Of a stretch of DNA of 64,000 nt, positions 1 through 8,852 are shown in pieces (the first letter of the stretch is position 1; every line of letters begins with the position of its first letter). Source of the DNA: Paenibacillus sp. 19GGS1-52 (GTDB lineage Bacteria; Bacillota; Bacilli; Paenibacillales; Paenibacillaceae); the NCBI RefSeq assembly GCF_022369515.1, contig NZ_CP059724.1, forward strand, positions 1,364,001 to 1,428,000, in the 5' to 3' direction. The position numbers and the translations under genes are program-made. The notes under the pieces were generated by a model. It was not told where the DNA came from. It searched no databases and saw only the letters and a program-made list of their open reading frames with translations.

Positions 1-75
1 CGAAGTTGCTTCGCCAGACCCAAGTCATTAGGCTTGAGAAGCGGGTGTCGCTTCGCAAAACTTAAAGGAGGAACA
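1..75 (+). promoter_or_regulatory. Partial copy of recurrent 5' leader element before trxA
   Basis: The segment ends CTTCGCAAAACTT AAAGGAGG directly before trxA. The same ending (CTTCG-aAAACTT plus ribosome binding site) closes the leaders found at 8771-8845, 33851-33970 and 61303-61520. Only the 3' half is inside the window, so the AAGTTTT partner segment cannot be seen here. Confidence 0.4.
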
Positions 76-80
76 ATATC

Positions 81-398
81 ATGGCTATCGTTAACGTGTC
101 TGACCAATCCTTCGGTAACGAAGTGGAAGGTCAAGGTACTGTAGTAGTAGATTTCTGGGCACCTTGGTGCGGACCTTGTAAAATGCTTGCTCCTATTCTC
201 GAAGAATTGTCTGCAGAGCTTGGAGACGGAGTGAAGATTGCGAAATTGAACGTGGATGAGAACCCGGAAACGGCTTCCCGTTTTGGAGTGATGAGTATTC
301 CAACCCTAATCTTCTTTAAAGACGGTCAACCCGTTGATAAAGTTGTAGGATTGAACTCCAAGGAATCCCTGAAGAATATCGTAGCTAAACATCAATAA
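81..398 (+). CDS. trxA: Thioredoxin
   Basis: This is a 105-residue thioredoxin, the usual length for the family. The catalytic WCGPC motif is at about residues 29-33 and the conserved cis-proline segment (SIPT) near residue 73. It is a cytoplasmic dithiol reductant for ribonucleotide reductase, methionine sulfoxide reductase and other disulfide-containing proteins. The ATG start is preceded by AAAGGAGGAAC at good spacing. It appears to be monocistronic: a hairpin terminator follows and uvrC has its own promoter. A recurrent leader-like sequence precedes it. The identification is essentially certain. Confidence 0.98.
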   Translation: MAIVNVSDQSFGNEVEGQGTVVVDFWAPWCGPCKMLAPILEELSAELGDGVKIAKLNVDENPETASRFGVMSIPTLIFFKDGQPVDKVVGLNSKESLKNIVAKHQ

Positions 399-446
399 TT
401 TCTATAGTGAATGCTACTGACAAGGCCTTAGGCCCTGCCAACTTAG

Positions 447-475
447 CGCCTTCGGTGTATGCCGGAGGCGTTTTG
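447..475 (+). terminator. Rho-independent terminator after trxA
   Basis: CGCCTTCGG pairs with CCGGAGGCG (one G-T pair) across a 6-nt loop, followed by TTTTG. Confidence 0.75.
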
Positions 476-500
476 TGTGCTGAATACTGAACTTATATGC

Positions 501-529
501 TTGTGTTAGAACACCTGTTCCGTTACAAT
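501..529 (+). promoter_or_regulatory. uvrC promoter with embedded LexA/DinR box
   Basis: TTGTGT, a 17-nt spacer and TACAAT form a SigA-type promoter. The spacer holds GAACACCTGTTC (509-520), which fits the Bacillus LexA core GAAC-N4-GTTC. A repressor bound here would block RNA polymerase, as expected for an SOS-controlled excision repair gene. The site is seen directly; LexA control is inferred. Confidence 0.65.
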
Positions 530-631
530 TAATTCAATCCGCAGCTCTCCTTTTGGTAAGCCAGTTCAGGCGTTCAAGAGGTGATGCCCCGGGGTCCTCC
601 CCAGGGAGAGGATTTAGTTGGGGGAGAAATT

Positions 632-2596
632 ATGGACTACATGGATAATATCCGCAATAAATTGGCATTGTTGCCGGACTTGCCCGGGTGCTACCTGATG
701 AAGAATGAAGAGGGGACCATTATTTATGTGGGCAAAGCAAAAGTGCTCAAGAATCGGGTCCGTTCTTATTTCACCGGCAGTCACGACGGCAAAACTCAGC
801 GGCTTGTCGCTAATATTGTAGACTTTGAATATATTGTTACCGCTAGTAATATGGAAGCACTCATTCTTGAATGCAATCTGATCAAGAAACATATGCCGCG
901 CTATAACGTTCTACTGAAAGACGACAAGACATTTCCGTATATCAAAATAACGAATGAAGCTCACCCGCGTCTGGAAGTTACACGCCGGGTGATTAAGGAT
1001 AAAGCGAAATACTTTGGCCCCTATCCGAATGCTTATGCCGCTCATCAGACGAAGAAGCTCCTGGACCGCATGTACCCGCTGCGCAAATGTGGTGTGATGC
1101 CCAAGGAGGTCTGCCTTTATTATCACATGGGCCAGTGCCTGGCACCCTGTGAGAAAGAGGTGCCGAAGACTGCATATGAAGAAATTACGTCAAACATTGC
1201 TGCTTTTCTGGGTGGAGGTCATGACGCGGTTAAGAAAGATTTGCAGAAGAAGATGCATGAAGCGGCTGAGGAACTATATTTCGAGCGGGCCAAGGAGCTG
1301 CGGGATCAGATTATTCATATTGATGCCTTGATGGAGAAACAGAACATCAACACCCCGGATACCAAGAACCGCGACGTATTTGGTTATGCTGTAGATAAGG
1401 GCTGGATGTGTGTACAGATTCTGTACATGAGACAAGGGAAAATGATTCAGCGACATTCCTCCGTATTCCCCTTCTACGGGGAAGCCTACAGTGACTTTAT
1501 GTCCTATGTGACGCAATATTACAGTGATAATCCAGCGCTGCCGCAGGAAATTTTGCTTCCAGATGCTTGGCGGGAAGAGGCTGCCCCCGATAAGGAGGCA
1601 AAATCGGGGATTAGCGTGGCTATGGCAGCCGGCAAAGTAGAATTGCCAAACGAGGAAGAAACACCGGAATCTGCTGAGGATGCTGCGTTACGGGAAGCAG
1701 CGTCAGCGGAAGCCTTAGCAGCGGGAACGGTTGACGCGCTCGGTGGTGCCGCTGCCCTGCAGGAGTGGTTGAGTACTAAGGTGCTTGTACCCCAACGTGG
1801 TCTTAAGAAGCAGATGGTGGGCATGGCTTGTCAGAATGGGCGGGTAGCCCTTGATGAGAAGTTCCGCCTGATCGAAAGGGACGAGGAGCGTACCTCTGGG
1901 GCCGCTGCCAGCCTGGGCGAGAGTTTGGGGCTTAAGAACTTAAGCCGGATTGAGGCGTTCGATAACTCGAATATTCAGGGCACCAATCCGGTATCGGCGA
2001 TGGTTGTCTTCATTGACGGCAAACCGGTGCGGAAAGAATACCGTAAGTATATAGTCCGCACAGTAGTGGGGCCGGATGATTATGGAACCATGCGTGAGGT
2101 GATTCGGCGGCGTTACGAACGGGTGCTGAAAGAGAATTTGCCGATGCCTGATCTTATTGTGGTAGATGGCGGTAAGGGGCAAATTTCTTCAGCTATCGAT
2201 ATTCTGGAGAATGAGCTGGGTCTGTTCATTCCGGTCTGCGGCCTCGTCAAGGACGAGAAGCATAAGACGGCTCAACTGTTAGTCGGTGATCCGCCGGAGC
2301 CAATCGTTCTGGCCCGGGATAGCCAGGAATTCTATTTACTGCAGCGCATCCAGGATGAGGTTCATCGATTTGCGATTACCTTTCACCGCGAGCAGCGCGG
2401 CAAGTCAATGGTTACGTCGAAGCTGGACTCCATTCCGGGTATCGGCGATAAGCGCCGGAAGCTGCTGCTTAAGCATTTCGGCTCGCTCAAGAAGATAAAG
2501 GAGGCATCGATCGAGGATTTCCGTCCATTATCCATTGGCGACAAGCTCGCCGGACAAATCCTTGAGGCACTGAAGGATGAGGAGATCTCTTTATAG
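632..2596 (+). CDS. uvrC: UvrABC system subunit C (excinuclease)
   Basis: UvrC makes the dual incisions around DNA lesions after UvrA/UvrB recognition. The N-terminal GIY-YIG nuclease is clear (PGCYLM, then IIYVGKAK, residues about 15-40). A UVR domain that contacts UvrB lies near residues 210-245. The RNase H-like second nuclease follows, and the C-terminus has helix-hairpin-helix motifs ([10 protein letters not shown]). An upstream in-frame ATG at 581 exists, but the ATG at 632 has a GGGGGAG ribosome binding site and matches the usual family N-terminus. At about 654 residues it is longer than typical UvrC (about 600). The excess is an Ala/Glu-rich insertion at about residues 312-376. Transcription is probably LexA-controlled. 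Confidence 0.96.
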   Translation: MDYMDNIRNKLALLPDLPGCYLMKNEEGTIIYVGKAKVLKNRVRSYFTGSHDGKTQRLVANIVDFEYIVTASNMEALILECNLIKKHMPRYNVLLKDDKTFPYIKITNEAHPRLEVTRRVIKDKAKYFGPYPNAYAAHQTKKLLDRMYPLRKCGVMPKEVCLYYHMGQCLAPCEKEVPKTAYEEITSNIAAFLGGGHDAVKKDLQKKMHEAAEELYFERAKELRDQIIHIDALMEKQNINTPDTKNRDVFGYAVDKGWMCVQILYMRQGKMIQRHSSVFPFYGEAYSDFMSYVTQYYSDNPALPQEILLPDAWREEAAPDKEAKSGISVAMAAGKVELPNEEETPESAEDAALREAASAEALAAGTVDALGGAAALQEWLSTKVLVPQRGLKKQMVGMACQNGRVALDEKFRLIERDEERTSGAAASLGESLGLKNLSRIEAFDNSNIQGTNPVSAMVVFIDGKPVRKEYRKYIVRTVVGPDDYGTMREVIRRRYERVLKENLPMPDLIVVDGGKGQISSAIDILENELGLFIPVCGLVKDEKHKTAQLLVGDPPEPIVLARDSQEFYLLQRIQDEVHRFAITFHREQRGKSMVTSKLDSIPGIGDKRRKLLLKHFGSLKKIKEASIEDFRPLSIGDKLAGQILEALKDEEISL

Positions 2597-2613
2597 TTGT
2601 TATTCTCATAGTA

Positions 2614-2648
2614 AAAGGCTAACCCGATCGTGCGGGTTAGCCTTTCTT
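2614..2648. terminator. Bidirectional terminator between uvrC and the CPBP protease gene
   Basis: AAAGGCTAACCCG and CGGGTTAGCCTTT form a perfect 13-bp stem with a 6-nt loop. A/T tracts on both sides serve the two convergent genes. Confidence 0.9.
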
Positions 2649-2655
2649 TGACAGT

Positions 2656-4335
2656 TTAAACTAAGGGATTTGATGGATCTGTCTGCGGCGGCTTCTGCGA
2701 ACGGTTAAACAGGTACACGATGTAGCCGACTAGGAATGGCATGACAATCGCGAAGATCCCGGCACCGATATTAACACTCTCTTTCATGAAGATCAGCGTA
2801 GCGCCCATCAGGATGCTGTCAAACACGACATGGCTGAACATAACAGCTATAAAGCCGTAGCGAAGAAAAATATAACTGAATAACAACCCAATTACGGTTA
2901 GCTCGATGGGGCGGGAGCTGACAGGGTAAATCGGGTATAACGTATGGCCGAACGCCCAGATGAGTGTGGTAATCAAGGAGGCGGCGAAGGTGTTGCGTAC
3001 GATTTTCTTGAGCATTCGAATGCCGAACAAACGGTAGATGGCCTCCTCGGACAGACCGGCAAGCCAAGCCACGATCGGCAGCAGCCAAGCATATCTCATA
3101 TTGTAAGGAGACTGGCTGGCATCTGTGGTAGACCAGTTATTCAGTGTGTACGATAAAATGATGAACATAATCGTCTGTACTCCAAGCAGTATGAACGCCC
3201 AGACATAGCCAACCCGGATGCTGTCCAGCACATATTTGGCGTAACCGGGTTCTTTGGCGCGGGGCCATGGATTCAGACCTTCCTCTTGACGCCACAGCCC
3301 ATTGCCGCCAACCAAGGAGAAGTAGAGCAGAGAAGACATCAGCAGACTGTATAGAGCGTAAATGATAAACATGACGACAGCGGTGATCCGCGCTTCAACG
3401 CTATTTCCGGTGGTTTCGGGCAGCATATTATAGGTGCTGACCATCATGATCACAAAGTGGGCCGAGCTTAAGAATATGCCGCGGGTGAAGGAGGTCTTCC
3501 CTCTTCTCAAGATGCTATAGATGAGGGCTAGAATACCGAGCGCCAGCGTAGGTATGCCATAACCGTACAGAGTAAGCTTGGTGGCTAGAGAAGTCTGGTC
3601 TTCCACATAAGAGATGTGCCAGCTGGGGGCAGAGAACCCTGCCTTTAAGGATGAAACGTCCCCTTCGGAAAACATGAAATCATAATGCAGCAGTGCTTCC
3701 CCTACCTTTACTGATTTGTCCATATAGACCAGTCCGTAGTCTTCTGCGTTGGGTTCAATCTGCAGTTGGGCAGGATTGACTCCCCACTCCTCTAGCCACG
3801 GTAAAGCGAGCTTCTCCTTCTGCTCCAGAGTCAGTGAAGTGTCGCTGCTGGCTTTAACAGCTGTTGTGGCACTTCCGGCTGCCTGTCCGGAGTCTGTTTC
3901 GGCTCCACGTGCGAAGGCCACTATCTCACCTGTATACATATTGAGGTCTACGGACAGGCTGCTGTCCTTCGCTTCTGAAGAATAAAGCGCTGCCTGATAG
4001 ACGTCAAATGGATAACGCTGATCCAGTTTGTTCTTCGTGTAGTCATCCAGGAGTTTTTTTCGGGACATATAGCCATAGAAGGAGGAGTCTGTCTTATAGA
4101 CAACCTGCCAATTCTCATCAGCTGACTCTGTGTAGCCGAGTTTTTGTGTTGCGAACGTCACTGCCTTCTCACGGGCCTCAGCCTTGCTGATTACCGTGGT
4201 ATCTTCCTCTGCAGAGCTGGCCAGCAAAGATGGATATACCTGGAACATAATAAATAGAATGAGACCGATGATGCCAAAGAGCAGAAGCCCTCTGGAGAGA
4301 GCACGCTGCTGTAAGGGCTGGCCGACGGAATTCAT
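2656..4335 (-). CDS. CPBP family intramembrane metalloprotease (CAAX protease-like)
   Basis: A membrane protein of about 559 residues. One N-terminal membrane segment is followed by an extracytoplasmic domain of about 230 residues and then at least seven hydrophobic segments. The C-terminal part carries the CPBP signature: EEAIYR (EExxxR type) and a later FGHT with a glutamate-rich helix, the presumed metal ligands of this glutamate-type protease family. The chosen ATG (4335) has AAGGAGG seven bases upstream; an earlier in-frame ATG at 4368 lacks a good site. Family members process prenylated proteins or pheromones or act in immunity; the substrate here is unknown. Confidence 0.85.
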   Translation of the reverse strand: MNSVGQPLQQRALSRGLLLFGIIGLILFIMFQVYPSLLASSAEEDTTVISKAEAREKAVTFATQKLGYTESADENWQVVYKTDSSFYGYMSRKKLLDDYTKNKLDQRYPFDVYQAALYSSEAKDSSLSVDLNMYTGEIVAFARGAETDSGQAAGSATTAVKASSDTSLTLEQKEKLALPWLEEWGVNPAQLQIEPNAEDYGLVYMDKSVKVGEALLHYDFMFSEGDVSSLKAGFSAPSWHISYVEDQTSLATKLTLYGYGIPTLALGILALIYSILRRGKTSFTRGIFLSSAHFVIMMVSTYNMLPETTGNSVEARITAVVMFIIYALYSLLMSSLLYFSLVGGNGLWRQEEGLNPWPRAKEPGYAKYVLDSIRVGYVWAFILLGVQTIMFIILSYTLNNWSTTDASQSPYNMRYAWLLPIVAWLAGLSEEAIYRLFGIRMLKKIVRNTFAASLITTLIWAFGHTLYPIYPVSSRPIELTVIGLLFSYIFLRYGFIAVMFSHVVFDSILMGATLIFMKESVNIGAGIFAIVMPFLVGYIVYLFNRSQKPPQTDPSNPLV

Positions 4336-4514
4336 GAAACGCCTCCTTGAAATGATCTGAACTGGCAATGTTATGCTCCATTATAATACTAGTGCCTTGG
4401 CAGTTACAAAAATTGTTGTATTATCCTTTTACGTGGAACAGGCTGTTCTTATGCTTTTTTTGTGCATTCTCTCTATAATACATTCTTATAAACAAATAAT
4501 CTTAAATAATGTCT

Positions 4515-4543
4515 TTGTGAAGTCAGGTAATAACGTTTATAAT
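4515..4543 (+). promoter_or_regulatory. SigA-type promoter for ktrBA
   Basis: TTGTGA, a 17-nt spacer and TATAAT lie about 50 bp before ktrB. I found no c-di-AMP (ydaO-type) riboswitch in this 260-bp gap, although many ktr operons have one. Confidence 0.65.
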
Positions 4544-4595
4544 TTGTATGCAATTGCCTACTTGGAAAAATGATTAAAGTGAGAGGGTGAGAAGT

Positions 4596-5954
4596 TTGGC
4601 TTCACAGTTTCCCAAGATTTCTGAATTCAGGTTTCTTAAGCTCTCCCCACCCCAGATTCTAGTACTCGGTTTTGCTTCTATTATTCTGATCGGTGCCTTA
4701 CTATTAATGCTGCCCATTTCCAGTACATCGGGTCAATCCATACCCTTCATTGATGCGCTGTTTACCTCGACCTCGGCCACCTGTGTGACAGGTTTAGTGG
4801 TGATGGACACGGGGACGTCATTTACGATCTTCGGTAAAATTGTCATTATGGTGCTCATTCAAATTGGCGGGTTAGGTTTTATGACGATGGCGACTTTATT
4901 TGCCTTGGTGTTGAAACGCAAAATTTCACTGCGGGACAGACTTATTCTACAGGAAGCCATGAATCAGAACACAATGGAAGGGATCGTAAGGCTAATTCGG
5001 CGGATGCTGATTTATTCATTGGTCATTGAGGGAACTGCTGCAGCATTGCTGTCGTTCCGCTGGGCCTTTGATATGCCGCTCGGCAGAGCTATTTTTTTCG
5101 GGATGTTCCACGCGGTGTCCATGTTCAATAATGCCGGTTTTGATATCTTTGGTGATTATCGCAGTTTGACCGGATATGTCTCAGACCCGCTCGTGAATAT
5201 TGTTGTAATGTTCCTGATCATTTCGGGGGGGATTGGATTTATCGTTATGGTAGATCTCGTAGAGTATCGCCAGAAGCGCAGACTCTCCCTGCATAGTAAG
5301 GTTGTATTGTCTATGACTGCAGCCCTTATCCTGATTGGTACACTGGTTATATTTATATTCGAATTCACAAATCCGCAAACGCTGGGTCCATTAAATTTTG
5401 GCAGCAAAATATTAGCGTCCTTCTTCCAGTCGGTCACTCCCCGTACCGCAGGGGCCAATACGGTGGACATTGCCGGCCTGCGTCAGGCTTCACAGTTTTT
5501 TATAGTTATTCTAATGTTTATTGGTGCTTCACCAGGCTCTACCGGCGGCGGGATCAAAACAACTACCTTTACCATAATGATCGGTGCTGTTATTGCCATG
5601 CTGCGCGGACGTGATGATATTGTATTGTTCCGTTATCGGCTGGCGCAGGAGCGTATCTTTAAGGCGTTGACCGTAACGCTGCTTGCCCTGCTGCTGATCG
5701 TCTCTGTATCGATGGTGCTCTCCACCACAGAGGACCGCAATTTTCTCATGATTTTATTTGAGACGACTTCAGCCTTTGCAACGGTGGGACTTAGTATGGG
5801 ACTCACTCCTGAGCTGTCGCTCATCGGTAAAATTCTGATCTGTCTGACGATGTTCGCCGGACGTCTGGGCTTGTTGACATTGGCGTATGCACTGGGGCCA
5901 AAACAGGGTAAACCATTGTATAAATACCCTGAAGGTAAAATCATTATTGGATAA
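4596..5954 (+). CDS. ktrB: Ktr-type potassium uptake membrane subunit (TrkH/KtrB family)
   Basis: A protein of about 452 residues with repeated membrane-pore-membrane units typical of the TrkH/TrkG/KtrB superfamily. Examples are the pore-loop glycines in TSATCVTGL, NNAGFDIFG, TPRTAGANT and the final TSAFATVGLS. It forms the K+/Na+-coupled channel that works with the cytoplasmic KtrA ring. A GTG at 4587 is possible, but it overlaps the ribosome binding site. The TTG at 4596 has GAGAGGG eight bases upstream and gives a start at MASQF. It is followed after 15 bp by ktrA, so the two form an operon. Confidence 0.92.
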   Translation: MASQFPKISEFRFLKLSPPQILVLGFASIILIGALLLMLPISSTSGQSIPFIDALFTSTSATCVTGLVVMDTGTSFTIFGKIVIMVLIQIGGLGFMTMATLFALVLKRKISLRDRLILQEAMNQNTMEGIVRLIRRMLIYSLVIEGTAAALLSFRWAFDMPLGRAIFFGMFHAVSMFNNAGFDIFGDYRSLTGYVSDPLVNIVVMFLIISGGIGFIVMVDLVEYRQKRRLSLHSKVVLSMTAALILIGTLVIFIFEFTNPQTLGPLNFGSKILASFFQSVTPRTAGANTVDIAGLRQASQFFIVILMFIGASPGSTGGGIKTTTFTIMIGAVIAMLRGRDDIVLFRYRLAQERIFKALTVTLLALLLIVSVSMVLSTTEDRNFLMILFETTSAFATVGLSMGLTPELSLIGKILICLTMFAGRLGLLTLAYALGPKQGKPLYKYPEGKIIIG

Positions 5955-5969
5955 GGAGTTAACCGGAAA

Positions 5970-6638
5970 ATGAAAGCACAGCAATTTGTAGTCATTGGGC
6001 TGGGCCGTTTCGGTTCTAGTCTCGCGCTTGAGCTGATGGAAATGGGCTACGAGGTGCTGGGCATTGACCACCAGGAGGATCGGGTGGAGGAAATGAGCAA
6101 TCATCTGACACATTCAGTAATGGCGGATGCTACAGATGAGGAAACGATGCGCTCGCTAGGTGTGCGGAACTTTGACTGTGGAATTGTAGCCATCGGCGAC
6201 AATATGGAGCGCAGTATTCTGGCAGCCATTACACTCAAAGAGCTGGGCGTAAAGAAAGTAGTCGCCAAGGCGATTACGATACTTCATGGGCGGGCATTGT
6301 CCAAGCTGGGTGTGGATCGGGTTATTTTTCCAGAAAGAGATATGGGGGTTCGTGTGGCGCATCAGCTGGTCAGACCCCATCTACTGGATTATATTGAAAT
6401 CTCCAAGGACTTCAAAATTGTTGAGCTGACCGTGCCCGCCTGTATGGATGGCAAAAGCCTGTCAGAGCTCAATACACGTGCCAAATACGGCTGCAGCATT
6501 ATTGCCCTCAATAGGGATAGTGGAATGATTGTCGCTCCGACAGCACTTGATTATTTGCATAATGGCGATATTATGGTAGTCATCGGCTCTAATGAGAGCA
6601 TTGCACGCTTTGAGGATGAGGCCGTGAATCTGGATTAG
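5970..6638 (+). CDS. ktrA: Ktr potassium uptake regulatory subunit (RCK/TrkA-N and TrkA-C)
   Basis: A 222-residue cytoplasmic gating protein. The Rossmann-type RCK_N domain starts at once with VIGLGRFG (GxGxxG) and an acidic strand end (GIDHQ) that binds nucleotide. The RCK_C/TrkA_C domain occupies about residues 140-220 and in homologues can bind c-di-AMP. It lies directly downstream of ktrB with AAGGAG before the ATG. Length and order match the KtrAB systems of Bacillus. Confidence 0.95.
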   Translation: MKAQQFVVIGLGRFGSSLALELMEMGYEVLGIDHQEDRVEEMSNHLTHSVMADATDEETMRSLGVRNFDCGIVAIGDNMERSILAAITLKELGVKKVVAKAITILHGRALSKLGVDRVIFPERDMGVRVAHQLVRPHLLDYIEISKDFKIVELTVPACMDGKSLSELNTRAKYGCSIIALNRDSGMIVAPTALDYLHNGDIMVVIGSNESIARFEDEAVNLD

Positions 6639-6666
6639 TGTTTAGTTCTGGTTATGGCAAAATAAC

Positions 6667-6703
6667 CTCGCGTTCTTCGATGATGAAGGACGCGAGTTTT
6701 TTT
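6667..6703 (+). terminator. Terminator after ktrA
   Basis: CTCGCGTTC pairs with GGACGCGAG, followed by a run of seven T. Confidence 0.9.
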
Positions 6704-6729
6704 ATTTTGGAATGGAGCGTGTCACAGAC

Positions 6730-7629
6730 TTACTCCCGATCCGGCAGAAATACCTCTTCCGTGACCTGAACGAGACTGCGGGCTGCCGTACTCAGCCCAC
6801 CATCGTCGCGGAAGATGAGGCAGGTGGTTCGCTGAGTCTGCTCCAGCTCCTTAATATGCAAGGAGACAAGCCCGCCACCGTTCAGCAGCTCCGGGCGCAG
6901 ATAAGACTTTGGCAGCAGCGCTGCGGCTTTGATCGTTGGCAGCAGCCGGACGATAGCTTCGAAGGAATCGATTTCGAGGCGCACATCGGGATCAATGTTG
7001 CAGCGCTGGAACAGGTCATCGGTCAGACGGCGGTACCAGGTGCCTTTGGAGAAGAGAATCATCGGCAGGTGCGAGAGATGCTCCATAGTCAGCTTTGGGA
7101 ACTGTGTCAAAGGGTGATGCTCGGAGACAACCAGCCGCAATTGGTCCTCGAACAGCGGAATGCAGCGCAGACCTGGCTCCTGTATGGAGGAAGCGATAAT
7201 TCCGACATCTGACTTCCCTTCACTGACCGAAGAGACGATCTCGTGCGTTCTGCCGGTGATCAGCTTCAACTCAGCTAAAGGGAATTTCTCCATGTAGGCG
7301 TTCACAAGTGGCGGCAGGGTAGTCTGCAGGGTAGTAAGACTGGCTCCAAGTGTTACAAGGAGCGGTTCGCCCTCCTTAAAGATGGAAAGCGCCTCCAGAA
7401 ACTTGGAGCGCTGCTGCCGTTGTTCCAGCGCATAAGTATAGGTGAGTCGTCCGACTTCGGTTAGCTCCAGGCGTTTGCCGTGACGGGTGAACAGAGCAAC
7501 GCCTAGCCGTTCTTCCAGCTTGGAGATTTTGCGGGATAGGGCGGGCTGGGACAGGTTGAGCTGGCGAGATGCCCGATTGAGACTGGAATGCTCCACAACC
7601 GCTGCAAAAATATCCAAATCGTCAAACAT
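6730..7629 (-). CDS. LysR family transcriptional regulator next to sdhCAB
   Basis: A 299-residue LysR regulator. The N-terminal winged helix-turn-helix (about residues 1-60) contains the typical SLNRASRQLNLSQPALSRKI helix pair. The remaining 230 residues form the effector-binding fold. The ATG has AAGGAGGAACC upstream. It is divergent from sdhCAB across a 468-bp gap, the usual position for a LysR protein that controls its neighbour. Control of succinate dehydrogenase by it is inferred, and its ligand is unknown. Confidence 0.9.
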   Translation of the reverse strand: MFDDLDIFAAVVEHSSLNRASRQLNLSQPALSRKISKLEERLGVALFTRHGKRLELTEVGRLTYTYALEQRQQRSKFLEALSIFKEGEPLLVTLGASLTTLQTTLPPLVNAYMEKFPLAELKLITGRTHEIVSSVSEGKSDVGIIASSIQEPGLRCIPLFEDQLRLVVSEHHPLTQFPKLTMEHLSHLPMILFSKGTWYRRLTDDLFQRCNIDPDVRLEIDSFEAIVRLLPTIKAAALLPKSYLRPELLNGGGLVSLHIKELEQTQRTTCLIFRDDGGLSTAARSLVQVTEEVFLPDRE

Positions 7630-7813
7630 ATCAGGTTCCTCCTTCGTATAGAACTACTTTTAAAGCAGACGCTTAATTACACAGATGGATGGGTAATAGT
7701 ATTCGGCTGTATTTTGAACATTAAATACGTGATGGAGATCATAGCTAAGCCTGATGGTTTTTCTTGATACCTAAAGGAAACGGAGCATTAAATAACGTTT
7801 TACCCTAGGTAAA

Positions 7814-7828
7814 TGAGAATTATTATCA
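7814..7828. promoter_or_regulatory. Fur-box-like site in the lysR-sdhC gap
   Basis: TGAGAATTATTATCA matches the 7-1-7 Fur/PerR-family consensus TGATAATNATTATCA at all but one position. It lies about 185 bp from the LysR start and 270 bp before sdhC. Iron control of this region is inferred. Confidence 0.55.
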
Positions 7829-7929
7829 CATGAAATTTATTCTTATGCGTTTATTGTATAACGATTAATAATTATATTGCAATTCCCTTATAAGCAAAAA
7901 AAGAGTAACATGAAAAGTGACACAAGATA

Positions 7930-7944
7930 TTCACATATTGTGAA
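7930..7944. promoter_or_regulatory. Short perfect palindrome TTCACA-TAT-TGTGAA
   Basis: Two 6-nt arms flank a 3-nt centre, upstream of sdhC. The arms resemble Rex/FNR half-sites but in inverted order, so the binding protein is unclear. The rest of the 7630-8097 gap is A+T-rich; beyond this, the Fur-like and the cre-like site I see nothing firm in it. Confidence 0.35.
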
Positions 7945-8059
7945 TAATAAAGCAAAGTCCGGGAAAACATGGAATAGCGGTTAAAATGGACACCCAGCCA
8001 TCTAAAAATAGCTGAAGTTAGCTATTTCAACTGTAGCCCCGGCAGTGTATGCTCAATAA

Positions 8060-8073
8060 TGAAAACGCTGTTT
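8060..8073 (+). promoter_or_regulatory. cre-like site just before sdhC
   Basis: TGAAAACGCTGTTT matches the CcpA cre consensus TGWNANCGNTNWCA except at the last two positions. It lies 25 bp before the sdhC start, a position from which CcpA could act as a roadblock. Carbon repression of sdh is known in Bacillus; its operation here is inferred. Confidence 0.4.
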
Positions 8074-8097
8074 TAATTGGAAAGGGGACACCGCAGT

Positions 8098-8772
8098 ATG
8101 AGAGGATTTTATTCCAGAAAGATTCATTCCTTGCTTGGCGTTATCCCGCTTGGGGGATTCTTCCTCGAGCATATGCTGACGAATTTCTCGGCAGTAGAGG
8201 GTGGCGCTTCCGGTTTCAATGACAGTGTGCTGTGGCTGAATAGCCTGCCGCTTGTCTTCTTCCTGGAATTGTTCGGTATATGGCTGCCCTTGTTGTACCA
8301 TGGGGTTTATGGGCTGTATATTGCCTATCAATCGAAACCGAACCTGAACCGGTATAATCTGGAGCGAAACTGGCGTTATACCTTGCAGCGTGTGACCGGA
8401 ATTGTGACCTTCATCTTTATTGTCTGGCATGTATTTGAAACCCGGTTTCAGGTGGCGCTTGGCAATGTGAAGCATGAACAGCTAGGTGGCGTTATGCATG
8501 ACATTGTTACCCAGCCCTTGCTGCTGGCGTTCTATGTCATCGGTATAGTATCGGCTTCCTTCCACTTCTCTAATGGTCTCTGGTCATTCCTGATCAGTTG
8601 GGGAATTACCGTGGGACCGCGGTCGCAGAAAGCTTCCTCTATTCTGTGCCTTGGCCTCTTCGTGCTTGTTACTTTAATGTTCCTTGTTTCGCTGGTCACT
8701 TTCCGTGACAGTGAATTCCAATCTGCAGCATCCGCAGCATCTATTGTACAGTCTTTAAGCACTGCAATATAA
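8098..8772 (+). CDS. sdhC: Succinate dehydrogenase cytochrome b558 subunit
   Basis: A 224-residue, five-span membrane anchor with the conserved opening FYSRKIHSLLGVIPLG and haem-ligand histidines in the membrane segments (EHMLTN, YHGVYGL, WHVFETRF, FHFSNGLW). It binds two b haems and passes electrons to menaquinone, as in Bacillus complex II. The ATG at 8098 follows AAAGGGG; an upstream in-frame TTG at 8077 is less likely because it lies before that site. First gene of sdhCAB. Confidence 0.95.
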   Translation: MRGFYSRKIHSLLGVIPLGGFFLEHMLTNFSAVEGGASGFNDSVLWLNSLPLVFFLELFGIWLPLLYHGVYGLYIAYQSKPNLNRYNLERNWRYTLQRVTGIVTFIFIVWHVFETRFQVALGNVKHEQLGGVMHDIVTQPLLLAFYVIGIVSASFHFSNGLWSFLISWGITVGPRSQKASSILCLGLFVLVTLMFLVSLVTFRDSEFQSAASAASIVQSLSTAI

Positions 8773-8845
8773 GCGTGAGCTTTCGAAGCGAGTTTTGTAC
8801 GAGGCTTCTTGTTGCAGCTTATGCTGACGAAACTTTTAGGGAGTG
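8771..8845 (+). promoter_or_regulatory. Recurrent 5' leader element inside the sdhC-sdhA gap
   Basis: This 80-bp intercistronic gap contains AAGCGTGAGCTTTCGAAGC, then GAGTTTTG, and ends GCTGACGAAACTTTTAGGGAG at the sdhA ribosome binding site. The same order of segments occurs at 33851-33970 and 61303-61520. The AGTTTT segment can pair with the AAACT next to the ribosome binding site, so an effect on sdhA translation is plausible but untested. Confidence 0.55.
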
Positions 8846-8852
8846 AACTATC

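Noticed and set aside
4373..4573. Small frame before ktrB
   Set aside because: It spans the ktr promoter, has no ribosome binding site, and its residue composition reflects A+T-rich non-coding DNA.
4336..4595. c-di-AMP (ydaO) riboswitch before ktrBA
   Set aside because: The gap is short and A+T-rich and I could not find the conserved aptamer segments.
6712..7212. Plus-strand frame over the LysR gene
   Set aside because: It is antisense to a clear LysR coding region with a good ribosome binding site on the minus strand.
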